From Streptomyces sp. NBC_01428 (lineage in GTDB: Bacteria; Actinomycetota; Actinomycetes; Streptomycetales; Streptomycetaceae), in the NCBI RefSeq assembly GCF_036231965.1, contig NZ_CP109499.1, positions 3,286,001-3,350,000 of the forward strand: a stretch of DNA of 64,000 nucleotides, written 5' to 3'. The position numbers were made by a program, and so were the translations under genes. Below are positions 8,486-17,573 of this stretch, piece by piece. The notes beneath the pieces were generated by a model, which made no database searches, was not told the DNA's origin, and saw only the letters and a list, made by a program, of their open reading frames with translations. Within the stretch, counting starts at the first letter, position 1. The number at the start of each line of letters is the position of its first letter.

Positions 8486-9148
8486 GGCCTTGCTTCTCCC
8501 CACACTGCCCGGTCCGTCACTCGATGGCGCCTACTGAGTCGCCAGGCCCGGATGATCGTGTGCCATGGCAAAGTCGCATGGTTGGCCTGAGGTTAGACCT
8601 CAGCGCCGGCTGTGACAGAGGGTTCGGGTTCCGTACACGGAGGAAGACCTCCGTGTACTCACCGAAGATCGAAGGCAAGGCGGTCGTATCCTCAGTCCCG
8701 GGGACGCGCAATGAGTCGAGAACGAGGACTCCACAAAGCATGAGCAGCAGGCCGATAGGCACGACGCATCGTCAGAAGCAGCGTCGAAATGACTTCTCAC
8801 CGCACGGACGATGATCGAGCCAGCGAACCCTTCACAGAACCGCCGGTAAGAGACGTGTGTCCGTCCCGTGACAGGCTCCACGTCATGCACTCCGAGAAAC
8901 AGATCGATGCCACCATGCCACACCTGAGCAGCCTAGGAAACTGCAGCTCAGACGCCCTTTGCGGCAGGTTCCAGCGCCGCCACGCACTCCACATGATGCG
9001 TCATCGAGAAGGCATCGACCGACCCGCACCACACACCCGCTCAGTTCTTCGACACCAGTTTCCGATGGACGAGTCGGGGTGCGCGCCCGGACGCGTGTGC
9101 GTCGTGTGCACCGTCAACCGCCTCGCCGGAATCAGGCGCCTGCGAGCG
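8486..9148. other. Intergenic stretch between excisionase-like gene and integrase remnant
   Basis: No supported gene. At 8587-8603 there is a palindrome, CTGAGGT, TAG, ACCTCAG, which could be a protein-binding site. This is where an attachment site might be expected, next to int, but no tRNA gene or repeated core could be identified by eye. Confidence 0.4.
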
Positions 9149-10506
9149 CTACTCGTATTCGCGCAGGAGCCTGTCGATGCGCTGGTTGGCGATCTCCTGC
9201 CGCCCGTACAGACACTTGGCGTACGTGGTCATGAGCACCTCGACGCTGTTACCGGCGCGCTCGGCCACCTCGGTCGGGTCGACGCCGGCGTTGAGCCAGG
9301 TGGACAGTGCCGAGTGGCGCAGATCGTAAGGGCGGGCCGCGAGCAGAGAGCACACCAGATCCGGCGGAAGGCCGAGTTCACGGGCCTCGTGCCAGGCACG
9401 GTCGTAGGTACTGGACCCGACGATGCCGCCGCGCTCATTGAAGAACAGCCGCCCGTCGTCCGCGACGCCGAAGGTGTCGATGCTCTCCCGCCAGAGGGCT
9501 ACCAGTTCGGGCGGTAGCGGTACAGGTCGGGTGTCGTCGGCTGGACGGCCCTTGAGTCCACGTTCGTCGTGGGCCCTTCCGGTGTCGGTCCACCGCTTGC
9601 CCGCCTGCGGCAGTGTGCGGTGCACGATCACCTGGCCCCAGCCCTCAGCAGGCAGCACGCAGTTGGCAAAGACACCCCGACCGCTTCGGCGGGGCGCAGC
9701 CCGGCGTAGTGCATCCCGGCGAACAGCCCGACCAGCCGCCGCCCACGAGCCCGCCGGTAACCGCCGACGTAGGAGACCGCGCACAGCAGGGAACGCGCCT
9801 GGCCGGGGTTGGCGACCACCCGCGGGTCGACCTGGTCGACGGTCTCAGCCACGCTCCACTTGATGGGAGCGAGCGGATCAGCGGGCAACTTGCGCTGCTC
9901 GACGGCGTACCGCACGGCGTTGACCAGGACCCTGTGCTTGTGCCGCTGCGTCTCGGCCGCCGCCACCGCGCCGTCCTGATTGAGCCGCAGCGCTGTCAGC
10001 AGGGACCGCATCACGGCCGGATCCGTCAGATCGGCCAGCGGACGTGAGGCTCCTTCCACCCAGCGCAGGGCCAACCGGACGTCAGTCGGCATCTGACGCG
10101 GCCCCGGGCGGGGGACGACGAACGCCCAGCCCCGCATCGCCCGCCACAGCAATTCATCGCTCGGACGGCCCCGCACGTCCCGGAGCATCGCCCGGGTGAT
10201 AGCGCACAGTGCGTCGTTGGTCTCGTCCCGGGTCTTCGCCGCGATCAGCGGCCACCTCATCTCCATATACTCCAGAGCAAAGGCATACCAGCTGACCCCA
10301 ACCGCGCGGCCCCGAGACAAGCTACGACTGATCCCCGCGGGGGACTCATCCGCAATGCTTTGTCGAACGGCACGAAGGAGCGCGGTGCCCAGGTCATCGG
10401 CCAGCGCCCTGATATCCGTCGCACCCGCCGTGCGTCGGCCAGCCACGGCCCTTCCTCCACGTTTCCGGCCGGGGACGCCGCGGGCCTGCGATTTCGAGTT
10501 CCTCAT
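9149..10506 (-). pseudogene. Tyrosine-recombinase integrase, frameshifted
   Basis: Two overlapping minus-strand frames make up one phage-type integrase. The 5' frame holds the N-terminal SAM-like region and the first catalytic Arg (HYAGLRPAEA). The 3' frame carries on at VFANCVLPAEGWG and contains LRHSALSTWL, AGNSVEVLMTTYAKCL and the catalytic Tyr. The break is near 9670-9685, where one missing base would rejoin the frames. I set the start at the ATG with GGAGG 11 bases upstream; a GTG 12 bases earlier sits on top of the ribosome site. Either it is a true inactivating frameshift or a sequencing error. Confidence 0.8.
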
Positions 10507-10692
10507 GACGTCCACCACCTCCCTGACATGTGAACGTCTCGGATGCCCATATCAAGCCCGGCAGCAAGAACGCCCCCTGGAGTCTCGTCGTACGCCCAAA
10601 CCCAGATTCGTGCTCGCGTCGGACCAGCACCGCGACGGCTGTCTCTGCCAGCCCCATCCAACCCAGGGAGGATGCGAGGTAGGATAGGTAGC

Positions 10693-10956
10693 ATGAGTGA
10701 GGCTACCGGCAAGTACTCGATCACTATGCCGCGCGATATCGCCGAAGCCGCCAGGGCCCGCGGCGGCCCCTCCGGACTGTCCGCTTACGTCGCCGCAGCC
10801 GTCGCTCGCCAGATCGAGCGGGACAACCTCAACGAACTCATCACGGTGGCAGAGGCCGAACACGGCCCCATCACCGACGAAGAGGTTCAGGCTCTGCGCG
10901 ACCAACTCCACCAAGCCCGAGAGCAGCAGACCCAAAGCGGGGCCAACGCCGCGTGA
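10693..10956 (+). CDS. Antitoxin-like protein of a VapBC-type pair
   Basis: 87 residues. The start KYSITMPRDIAEAARARGG is a ribbon-helix-helix-like beginning, followed by helices and an acidic, Gln-rich C-terminus that would wrap a toxin. The stop overlaps the next gene's GTG start as GTGA. This order, a small DNA-binding antitoxin then a PIN toxin, is typical of VapBC operons, where the antitoxin also represses its promoter. Confidence 0.75.
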   Translation: MSEATGKYSITMPRDIAEAARARGGPSGLSAYVAAAVARQIERDNLNELITVAEAEHGPITDEEVQALRDQLHQAREQQTQSGANAA

Positions 10957-11366
10957 CCCCCTCCCCCGCCGCCCCCGGCGGCACCCTGGTCCTCGACAGC
11001 GAAGGGCTGGCCAAGGCCGTCCTGCGCGACCGCACCGTCACCGGCTGGCTCGCCCTCGCCCGCGCCGACGACCTACGGGTCATCACTTCCGCAGCCACCC
11101 TCGTGGAAGTGATCCACCCACGGATCAATCGCCCAGCCCTGGAATGGACCCTGTCCCACCTGGTCATCGAACCGGTCACCGAGCCCATCGCCCGTCACGC
11201 CGCCGCCCTCCTCGCCGACGCCGGCCTACACGGCCACAAGTACGCCATCGACGCCATGCTCAGCGCCACCGCCCTCGCCGCACCCCGCCCCGTCACAATC
11301 CTCACCTCCGACCCGGAGGACCTCACCGCGCTGTGCGGCGGAGGCGCCACGATCATCAAGATCTGA
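10953..11366 (+). CDS. PIN-domain ribonuclease toxin (VapC-like)
   Basis: 137 residues with the PIN acidic set in order: LVLDSEG near 15, SAATLVEVIH near 50, HKYAIDAMLSATAL near 97 and LTSDPEDL near 120. PIN toxins of the VapC family cut RNA with metal ions. It starts at a GTG overlapping the antitoxin stop. Both genes appear intact, unlike the degraded genes on either side, which fits stabilisation of the surrounding DNA by addiction. Confidence 0.85.
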   Translation: MTPSPAAPGGTLVLDSEGLAKAVLRDRTVTGWLALARADDLRVITSAATLVEVIHPRINRPALEWTLSHLVIEPVTEPIARHAAALLADAGLHGHKYAIDAMLSATALAAPRPVTILTSDPEDLTALCGGGATIIKI

Positions 11367-11590
11367 TGCGTCCACGGGCTGTCTGTCGCTGCTGACGCTT
11401 TCGCTCGCACCCGCAGCCGCTCATCGGTGCCCGCACGTGTAGTAGGCGCAGCGGGTGGCCAGAGCCTGGGCGGACGGGCAGTGGCGGGGGACAGTTGTGA
11501 CGCGGTAGGCACTGCGCCAGCCCGCACCCGCCATGGGTCACGTCCGCCGAGGTGGTGTATTGACGGCCACTCGGTGATCTCGTTTTGCGG

Positions 11591-12235
11591 CTAGGCGGTG
11601 AGTTCGCTCCGGACGACGGGCTCGTCGGTTTGTGACTCGATCGGGTGGAGGCGGGCCTTGGCGAGGATTTCGAGTCCCATGTAGCGGCGGGCCTCGGTCC
11701 ATTCATCGTTCTGCTCGGCCAGGACCGCGCCGACCAGGCGGATCAGGGCGGTGCGGTCAGGGGAGATGCCGACCACGTCGGTGCGTCAGCGGAACTCCTT
11801 GTTGAGTCGTTTCTGCGGGTTGCTCGACCAGATCTGCCGCCAGCTCTCGCGCGGGAACGCCGTGAACACCGTGAACGCCAGGACGTCGTGCTGGGCGGCA
11901 TCCAAGTGGTGGCTGCTTTGGGGAACTTGACCTCCAGAGCGTCCAGGACGTGCCGCATCTGGGCCTTCACGGCGTCGGTGTCGGGTTGTTCGAAGACGGT
12001 CCGCAGCAGGGTGGTGACCCAGGGCTGGGCCGACTTGGGGACCTGGCTCAGCAAAGCGCGAGCGTAGTGGGTGCGGCATCGCTGCCAGCTCGCACCGGGC
12101 AGGGTGGCGCCGATCACGTTGACCAGGCCGGCATGGGCGTCGGAGACGACCAGTCGGACGCCTGGCAGGCCGCGGGCGACGAGGGAGCGCAGGAAGGCGA
12201 GCCAGCCGGCGCCGTCCTCTGCCTGCGAAAACGCA
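11591..12235 (-). pseudogene. IS256-family transposase remnant (C-terminal half)
   Basis: Reading on the minus strand, EDGAGWLAFLRSLVARGL and LVVSDAHAGLVNVIGATLPG, followed by WQRCRTHYARALL, are hallmark IS256-family segments. The frame shifts near 11910. A TGA at 11786-11788 stands where an Arg codon is expected between LNKEFR and [14 protein letters not shown]. The N-terminal half, with the first catalytic Asp residues, is missing beyond 12235. The element is dead. No terminal inverted repeats were found. Confidence 0.8.
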
Positions 12236-12300
12236 CGGGAACTGGACGGCCTCCATGGCCGTAACCACTCGACCCCTCATAGCCCTGATCAGGGATTTTC

Positions 12301-12595
12301 CATGGCTGGGCGGACGAAATCCCAACTGTACGATCCCACGAAATTGATTCCTGCGGGAAATATACAGGAGGGAAAGCCGCACGGCGGATCCGTCACTCTC
12401 AGGGAGGGGTACTTTGACCTGCGTTTTTTGCCAGGCGGGACGGCCAGAAGGGACACGGAGAAACAGGCCGTTTGCACTTTCCCGGACCAGATTCGGCACA
12501 GTCTCGCGAAGGCGTTCTCGCCCGCCCGACAGCAGTACGCCCCCATGTCTGCTGCGTCCGCTGACCGCCCAGCCGCGCACCATTTGCGGTCATAA
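12301..12595 (+). CDS. Possible small hypothetical ORF in an AT-richer patch
   Basis: An ATG with AGGGA seven bases before it opens a 97-codon frame starting MAGRTKSQLYDPTKL. Base composition from 12290 to 12420 is clearly less GC-rich than the surroundings, which suggests recent acquisition or non-coding DNA. The frame lies between two gene remnants and matches nothing I recognise. It may not be real. Confidence 0.25.
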
Positions 12596-12646
12596 CCGGA
12601 GCCAGGGGAGCGACCAGGGTCCCGCCTTGGCGCGGTCGGGTGCGCC

Positions 12647-12960
12647 TCAGCGGTCCTCCACGATGAAGCAGGTCCGTTCATAGAGCTCGTCGAACGTGAT
12701 GACTTCGACGTCCTTGATAGGTCGCCTGTACTGCTCGAAGGAGGTGATCTTCTCCGGGTTCGTCGCGCTCCGGTCAGTGACCTCGCTGAGGTTTCCGATG
12801 ACCAGCACCTGTCGGGGCGGGCGATGGAGGTTTCGATGTCGGTCGGGGCACCGGCGTCCCGATAGAGCCTGTGCAGTTCGCCGGTGACCAGCCGTAGGTC
12901 CTTGTGGGCGGTCTTCTGCCCCTGTGCCACGGCGCCGACAACGTCCTTGGAGACCTGGTG
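12647..12960 (-). pseudogene. Shedu-type (DUF4263) nuclease remnant, C-terminal part
   Basis: The minus strand reads AQGQKTAHKDLRLVTGELHR in one frame, then, after a shift near 12815, QVLVIGNLSEVTDRSA, DVEVITFDELYERTCFI and a stop. The pattern 'VxVIG ... l..f ... veviTfDeLyer' is typical of the end of Shedu (SduA, DUF4263) anti-phage nucleases as I know the family. The PD-(D/E)XK catalytic part is absent. It is a broken defence gene. Confidence 0.5.
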
Positions 12961-13005
12961 ACGTCCGGGGGCCGGTACGGCGCGCAGGCCACGCCGCCCT
13001 CACCA

Positions 13006-13235
13006 GCGGACGCTACACAGCCGACGACCTCCTACGCCTGGTCGAAGAGCCTCGGCTACGACATCCTCACCGTCTGGGTGGCCGCCCCGCCCCACACCTG
13101 TTGAAGGCCGAGGCGGTCACCGCCGAGCACTACGCCTTCTGCCCGGACAACATCCAGGGCCACCACGAAACCCTTCGCACCTACGCGGCCAAGGCAGTCC
13201 TGGACCGCCACGTCTGGCACTTCTGGTGGGACTGA
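13006..13235 (+). pseudogene. DUF4253 protein remnant
   Basis: LGYDILTVWVAAPPH in one frame and EAVTAEHYAFCPDNIQGHHE, then WHFWWD and a stop, in another are recognisable DUF4253 signatures (vaEHyAFCPDn ... W.FWWD). One frameshift near 13100 separates them and the N-terminus is gone. DUF4253 proteins often appear beside polymorphic toxin and immunity genes; their function is not established. Confidence 0.55.
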
Positions 13236-13278
13236 CGGCACGCGGCCAGGCGCGCCGTCAACCGACCGGAGCGGCGCG

Positions 13279-16200
13279 TCACGTCCACTCGTCGGCCTGC
13301 TCCTCTGCCTGCCTTAGCACCCGCTCGACAGCCGCCTGGAGTTGGTCGGACGGGTAGCCGTGCCTGCGCAGCAGCCGCAGCACACGGGCCACGACGCGGT
13401 CCCGAGCCTGGTTCTTCAGGCGCCAGTCGACCGTGGTGACACTCCTGACCTGGCCGTACAGCTCGCGCGCGAGCCGGACCAGGACCGCCGCCCCCATCAT
13501 GTCGGTCACGAGCGGGTCGACCACGAGCGCGTCGTAGAAGGCGAGTTCGTCCTCGGTCAGTTCCAGCCGCTGCGCCCGCGCACGGTCGTCGGACACCTCG
13601 CGGGCCAGGGCGACCAGGGACGCCATGACCTCGGCGGCCGTCACCAGGCCGTTGGCGTAGCGGTCCACGGCCTGCCGCGTCCTCGCGGTGAGGGCCTCCT
13701 GGCGGACGACGTTGTCCGGGTGCGCCTGCCGGATGTCCCTGACCAGCGTGCGGTGCAGCGCCTCGACGGCGAGGTGCGGGCGCCGGCTCGCCCGGAGCCG
13801 GTCCAGTAGCCCGTCGTCCGGGCGGGAGAGGTCCGCTCCGGCCAGGCCGGCGGCGGCGTACAGGTCGGCCGGGGCGCCGGTGTCGTCGGCGGACCCGGCC
13901 AGCTTCTCCCGCGCGGTCCACACGGCCTCGAAGAAGCGGATGTCCACGAGCAGGTCCCGCACCCCGGCGTCCGCCGGGCAAAGCGAGAACGCACCACGCA
14001 GCAGGTCCACGTGCCGCGTGAACCGGTCGCCGCGCAGGGCCGTTCCCGGCCGCGTGCCGGGCTCGGGGGCGGCGAGGTGGTCCAGTACCGCCGTCACGGC
14101 CTCCCGGTACGTGTCCGGGCCGCTCCCGTCGCGGATCTCCCGCCACGGGCAGCTGGCCAGGACGTCCAGGAGCCGCCGGTGGTTGTCCCGTACTGCGTCC
14201 ACCGCGTGCGCGACGTCCGTGACGGGTGCGCCGTCGTCCCCGTCCTGCCGAGTGGCGTCGGCCAGCACCTCGGCGAGTTGCGAGCCGACGCCTTGGTAGT
14301 CCACGACCAGGCCGGACGGTTTGCCGTCCCACGTGCGGTTCACCAGGGTGACGGCCTCCAGCAGCGCGGGGCCGCGCATCCGCTGGTCCAGGTAGAGGGT
14401 GTGCAGCGGCGGGGCGTCGAAGCCTGTCAGCCACAGCGACCGGACGATGACCAGTTCCAGTTCGTCGTCGGGGTCCACGATCCGCCGCTGGATCGTCCTC
14501 AGCCCCTCCGGGGTACGGACGTGGTCCGCGATCTCGGCGGAGTCCCCGATGTGGCCCGTGACGGCCGCCCGGACCCGCCCGCCGGTGTCGGACAGCAGCC
14601 CCGTCCGGGGGTCCCGGCCGCCGGTCCACTCCGGCCGCAGCCGCGCGAACGCTTCGAACAGCCGCGCCGCCGCCAGCCGTGACGAGGTCACCACCATGCC
14701 CTTGCCGGGCCGGCCGGTGAGTTTGGCCATCTCGGTGCGCCGCACATCCCAGTGCGCGAGGACGTCCCGAGCCAGCGCCTCGGTCCTCGCGGGAGAAGCG
14801 GCCAAGTCAGCGGCATCGGGAACGAAACCGACGTCGAGGTCGAAGTCCACGTCCTCGGGCGGCGTCCGGATCGGGCGCGACTCGTAGAAAACGGGCACGG
14901 TCGCGCCGTCGTCCACTGCCTGCGCCAAGTCGTAGGTGTGGATGGTGTCGCCGAACACGGCGTGGGTGCGCCCGTTCCGGTCGTCGGCCAGGGTGGCGGT
15001 GAACGCGATGAAGGTGGCGTTCGGAAGCGCCTCGCGCAGGTTGAGGGCGTGCAGGGCACTCTGTCCGCGGTGGGCTTCGTCGACCACGACGATGACGTCG
15101 CGGCGTGCGGACACCAGCGGATGGCGGGCACCCGCGTCACGTTCCTCGTGGGTGAGGCGGAACTTCTGCACGGTCGCGAATACGACACCGCTGTGGGCGT
15201 GGCGCCGCAGCAACTGCCGCAGCTGCGTGCTGTCCTGGGCCCATTCGACGCCGCCGCCGATCGCCGCCAGCAGGGTACAGCTGGCGGTGAAGGTCGCGTA
15301 GAGCCGGTTGCCGAGGTCGACACGGTCGGTGAGGACGACGAACATCGGGTGCGGCAGTTCGGGCGCCCGCGCGGCCTTGCCGACGTAGAACAGCATCTCC
15401 TGGCTCCGGCCCGCGCCCTGCGCGTGCCGGACGACCCCTGCCTTGCCGTCCGTCGCGACGGCAGTCTCGGTGGCGCGGACCGCCGCGTTGACGGCGAAGA
15501 ACTGGTGGGCCCTGGCGAGGGTGACGGTGTCCACCGCGCCCGTCCGGCGCGCGGAGTACGACAGGAAGTTGGCCACTAGATCAAGGAGCCGGGCGGGTTC
15601 GAAGGCGCCGAGCAGCATCCGCTCCAAGGCGCGCCCGTCCTGCCGCTCCCTCCGGCGCAGCAGCGCGCCGTCGGGGTCGGCGTGCCAGGGCGCCATGTGG
15701 TCCCAGGCAGTGAACGGGGTGCCCATCCGGGCGGTCGTGCCGTCGGAGACGAGGGTCACCAGGACGTTCGCGAACGTGCCCGTCTCCTTCAGATCGCGGC
15801 GGTAGCCCTGGATCCGGTCGTACGCGTCGCGGGCGCCGTCCCGGCCGCCGGTCCGCTTCAGCTCGACGGCCGCGAGGGGCAGGCCGTTGACGTACAGCAC
15901 GATGTCGAAGACGACAACGCGGTCCTGGGCGCTACGGACCTTGACCTGGCGGGCGGCAAGCAGATCGTTCGCGTATGGGTCGGAGAAATCGACCGGCCGA
16001 ACCACCGTGTGCCGTTCCGCGTCGCCGGCCGCGTCCGAGTACGGGACGCCGACGCCGCTGACCAGCCGCTGGTGGAACCTGTGGCTCTCGCGGAGGTCGT
16101 TCCCAGTGGCCCGTTCCAGCAGTTGGGCGACCGCGTCGTCCACGGACCGCTCGGGCAGGTGCGGGTAGCGCCGCCCGATCGCCTCGCTCAGGCGCGGACG

Positions 16201-16356
16201 CAGGACCAGGTCGTCCCAGTCGATCCGCTCCCCGGAGGACGGACCGAGTTCGGCCCCGTCGACCGGCCGCCAGCCGTACTCGCCGAGCAGTTCGAGGGTG
16301 TGCCCTTCCAGCTCCCGCTCGGTCGGCCCTGCGGTGCCCGCGCCGTGCTCGCTCAT
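13279..16356 (-). CDS. hsdR: Type I restriction endonuclease R subunit with altered helicase motifs
   Basis: 1025 residues, last gene of a five-gene operon, start overlapping the hsdS stop (ATGA). The N-terminal nuclease is intact (Asp151, ELK at 165-167). The SF2 motor is recognisable: TDRVDL at 343-348, VVDEAHR at 425-430, WLTGFDAP and DYQG further on. Key positions differ from the family pattern: Walker A reads HAQGAGRSQEM, with Arg317 (codon near 15407) where Lys is expected; motif III reads AFTATL instead of GFTGTP; motif VI reads EAVTLVNR instead of QAIARVNR. A Walker Lys-to-Arg change usually cripples ATP hydrolysis, so DNA translocation is doubtful. The long open frame argues that the protein is still maintained. 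Confidence 0.9.
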   Translation of the reverse strand: MSEHGAGTAGPTERELEGHTLELLGEYGWRPVDGAELGPSSGERIDWDDLVLRPRLSEAIGRRYPHLPERSVDDAVAQLLERATGNDLRESHRFHQRLVSGVGVPYSDAAGDAERHTVVRPVDFSDPYANDLLAARQVKVRSAQDRVVVFDIVLYVNGLPLAAVELKRTGGRDGARDAYDRIQGYRRDLKETGTFANVLVTLVSDGTTARMGTPFTAWDHMAPWHADPDGALLRRRERQDGRALERMLLGAFEPARLLDLVANFLSYSARRTGAVDTVTLARAHQFFAVNAAVRATETAVATDGKAGVVRHAQGAGRSQEMLFYVGKAARAPELPHPMFVVLTDRVDLGNRLYATFTASCTLLAAIGGGVEWAQDSTQLRQLLRRHAHSGVVFATVQKFRLTHEERDAGARHPLVSARRDVIVVVDEAHRGQSALHALNLREALPNATFIAFTATLADDRNGRTHAVFGDTIHTYDLAQAVDDGATVPVFYESRPIRTPPEDVDFDLDVGFVPDAADLAASPARTEALARDVLAHWDVRRTEMAKLTGRPGKGMVVTSSRLAAARLFEAFARLRPEWTGGRDPRTGLLSDTGGRVRAAVTGHIGDSAEIADHVRTPEGLRTIQRRIVDPDDELELVIVRSLWLTGFDAPPLHTLYLDQRMRGPALLEAVTLVNRTWDGKPSGLVVDYQGVGSQLAEVLADATRQDGDDGAPVTDVAHAVDAVRDNHRRLLDVLASCPWREIRDGSGPDTYREAVTAVLDHLAAPEPGTRPGTALRGDRFTRHVDLLRGAFSLCPADAGVRDLLVDIRFFEAVWTAREKLAGSADDTGAPADLYAAAGLAGADLSRPDDGLLDRLRASRRPHLAVEALHRTLVRDIRQAHPDNVVRQEALTARTRQAVDRYANGLVTAAEVMASLVALAREVSDDRARAQRLELTEDELAFYDALVVDPLVTDMMGAAVLVRLARELYGQVRSVTTVDWRLKNQARDRVVARVLRLLRRHGYPSDQLQAAVERVLRQAEEQADEWT

Positions 16357-17573
16357 CCTGCCTCCCCCACCGCGCGGGCCGCGTCCCCGACCCGCAACCG
16401 GCCGGAGACCAGCCCGGGGAGCAGGGTGTCACGCAGTGCTGCGAGGGTACGGTTCTCGGCCGCGGTCTGCGCCGCGCTCGCGTGCAGGGCGTCCAGTCTC
16501 GCGGACAGCCCGGCCCGCTCGCCCTCGGTCGGAAGGAGAAGGGGCCAGCCGGGCATGTCCCCTAGCGGAAGCCGGTCCACACTGGTGCCGTGGAGGGTAC
16601 GGCGGCCGATCTCGTCCTGGAACGCGGGGCTGAGGTAGGCGTGCAGGAGCAGCGCGCCGCCCGCCGCAGGGGTCTTCGCCCGTAGGAGTGCCATCCGGCG
16701 GCCCAGGCACGCGCGGACACCGGGCGGCATGAGCGCCGCGTGGCCGAGCCGGGTCTCGTACGAGAACAGCACGTCGCCGGCCCGTGGTCTGACGCGCCGG
16801 GTCCAGCTGGCGAAGTCCTCCTCGGACAGGTGGGCGGAGGCAGCCAGGTCCAGGCGGCCGACGTCCAGGCTGCTGATGCTGAGGAACCAAGGGCCGGATG
16901 CGGTCTTCACCGGCGTGGCATGCGGCCCGTCGTGCAGTTCCGCGACCTGGCCCAACCGCTGCGGGGGGCCCAACGACGCCGCCGCGAACGAGGCGCCGGC
17001 CAGCTCAAGGCAGGTTTCGGCCGTGCGCTCGTTGGCGGCGATCTTGTCGTCCAGTGCCCCGAGGACATCGGCAACGGCCCGCTGCTCCGGCAGCGGCCGG
17101 GCGGGGACCGGGAGATCGCCGAGGATGTCCGGGGTGACGTGCGGAACCCCCGTGGTCACGGCACGCGAACGGATCAGCGCCACCATGCCCGGGTCCAGGA
17201 GGCAGTAGTAGAGGAACCTGATGTCCGCCCGGTCCGGGTCCACCCGTATCCGCGCTTGGGCCGGCGACAAGACGTACCGGTCATGGATTCCGGCGGGCAC
17301 AATTCCCACCTGACCGAGCGTACCGCGCTGGGTGAGGACGAGGTCGCCCGGAACGGCGAGGTGGCGGGCGAGTGCGCCGTCCGCGCGGTCGGCCGGGACG
17401 TAGACGAGACCGGCCGACGAGAAGTACCCGCCGCCAGCCAGGTTCTGGCCGCGGACGACCGGGACCCCCTCCGGGACGAAGTCCCGCTTTCCGAGGCGGG
17501 CACCGAGCGGTCCGCCGACGAGGCCGTCCGGCACGGCGAAGTCCTTCAGGGGCCGCATGCGGACGGCCGTCAC
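16353..17573 (-). CDS. hsdS: Type I restriction-modification specificity subunit
   Basis: 406 residues from a GTG overlapping the hsdM stop (GTGA), with GGAG six bases upstream; a longer upstream frame is only antisense-like shadow of hsdM. Two target-recognition domains (about 1-150 and 190-340) are separated by conserved helices: LPVPARPLPEQRAVADVLGA with DDKIAANERTAE, and a second at the C-terminus ending ALRDTLLPGLVSGRLRV. This is the normal build of an S subunit that reads a bipartite DNA site and joins two M subunits. Nothing in it looks damaged. Confidence 0.9.
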   Translation of the reverse strand: MTAVRMRPLKDFAVPDGLVGGPLGARLGKRDFVPEGVPVVRGQNLAGGGYFSSAGLVYVPADRADGALARHLAVPGDLVLTQRGTLGQVGIVPAGIHDRYVLSPAQARIRVDPDRADIRFLYYCLLDPGMVALIRSRAVTTGVPHVTPDILGDLPVPARPLPEQRAVADVLGALDDKIAANERTAETCLELAGASFAAASLGPPQRLGQVAELHDGPHATPVKTASGPWFLSISSLDVGRLDLAASAHLSEEDFASWTRRVRPRAGDVLFSYETRLGHAALMPPGVRACLGRRMALLRAKTPAAGGALLLHAYLSPAFQDEIGRRTLHGTSVDRLPLGDMPGWPLLLPTEGERAGLSARLDALHASAAQTAAENRTLAALRDTLLPGLVSGRLRVGDAARAVGEAG

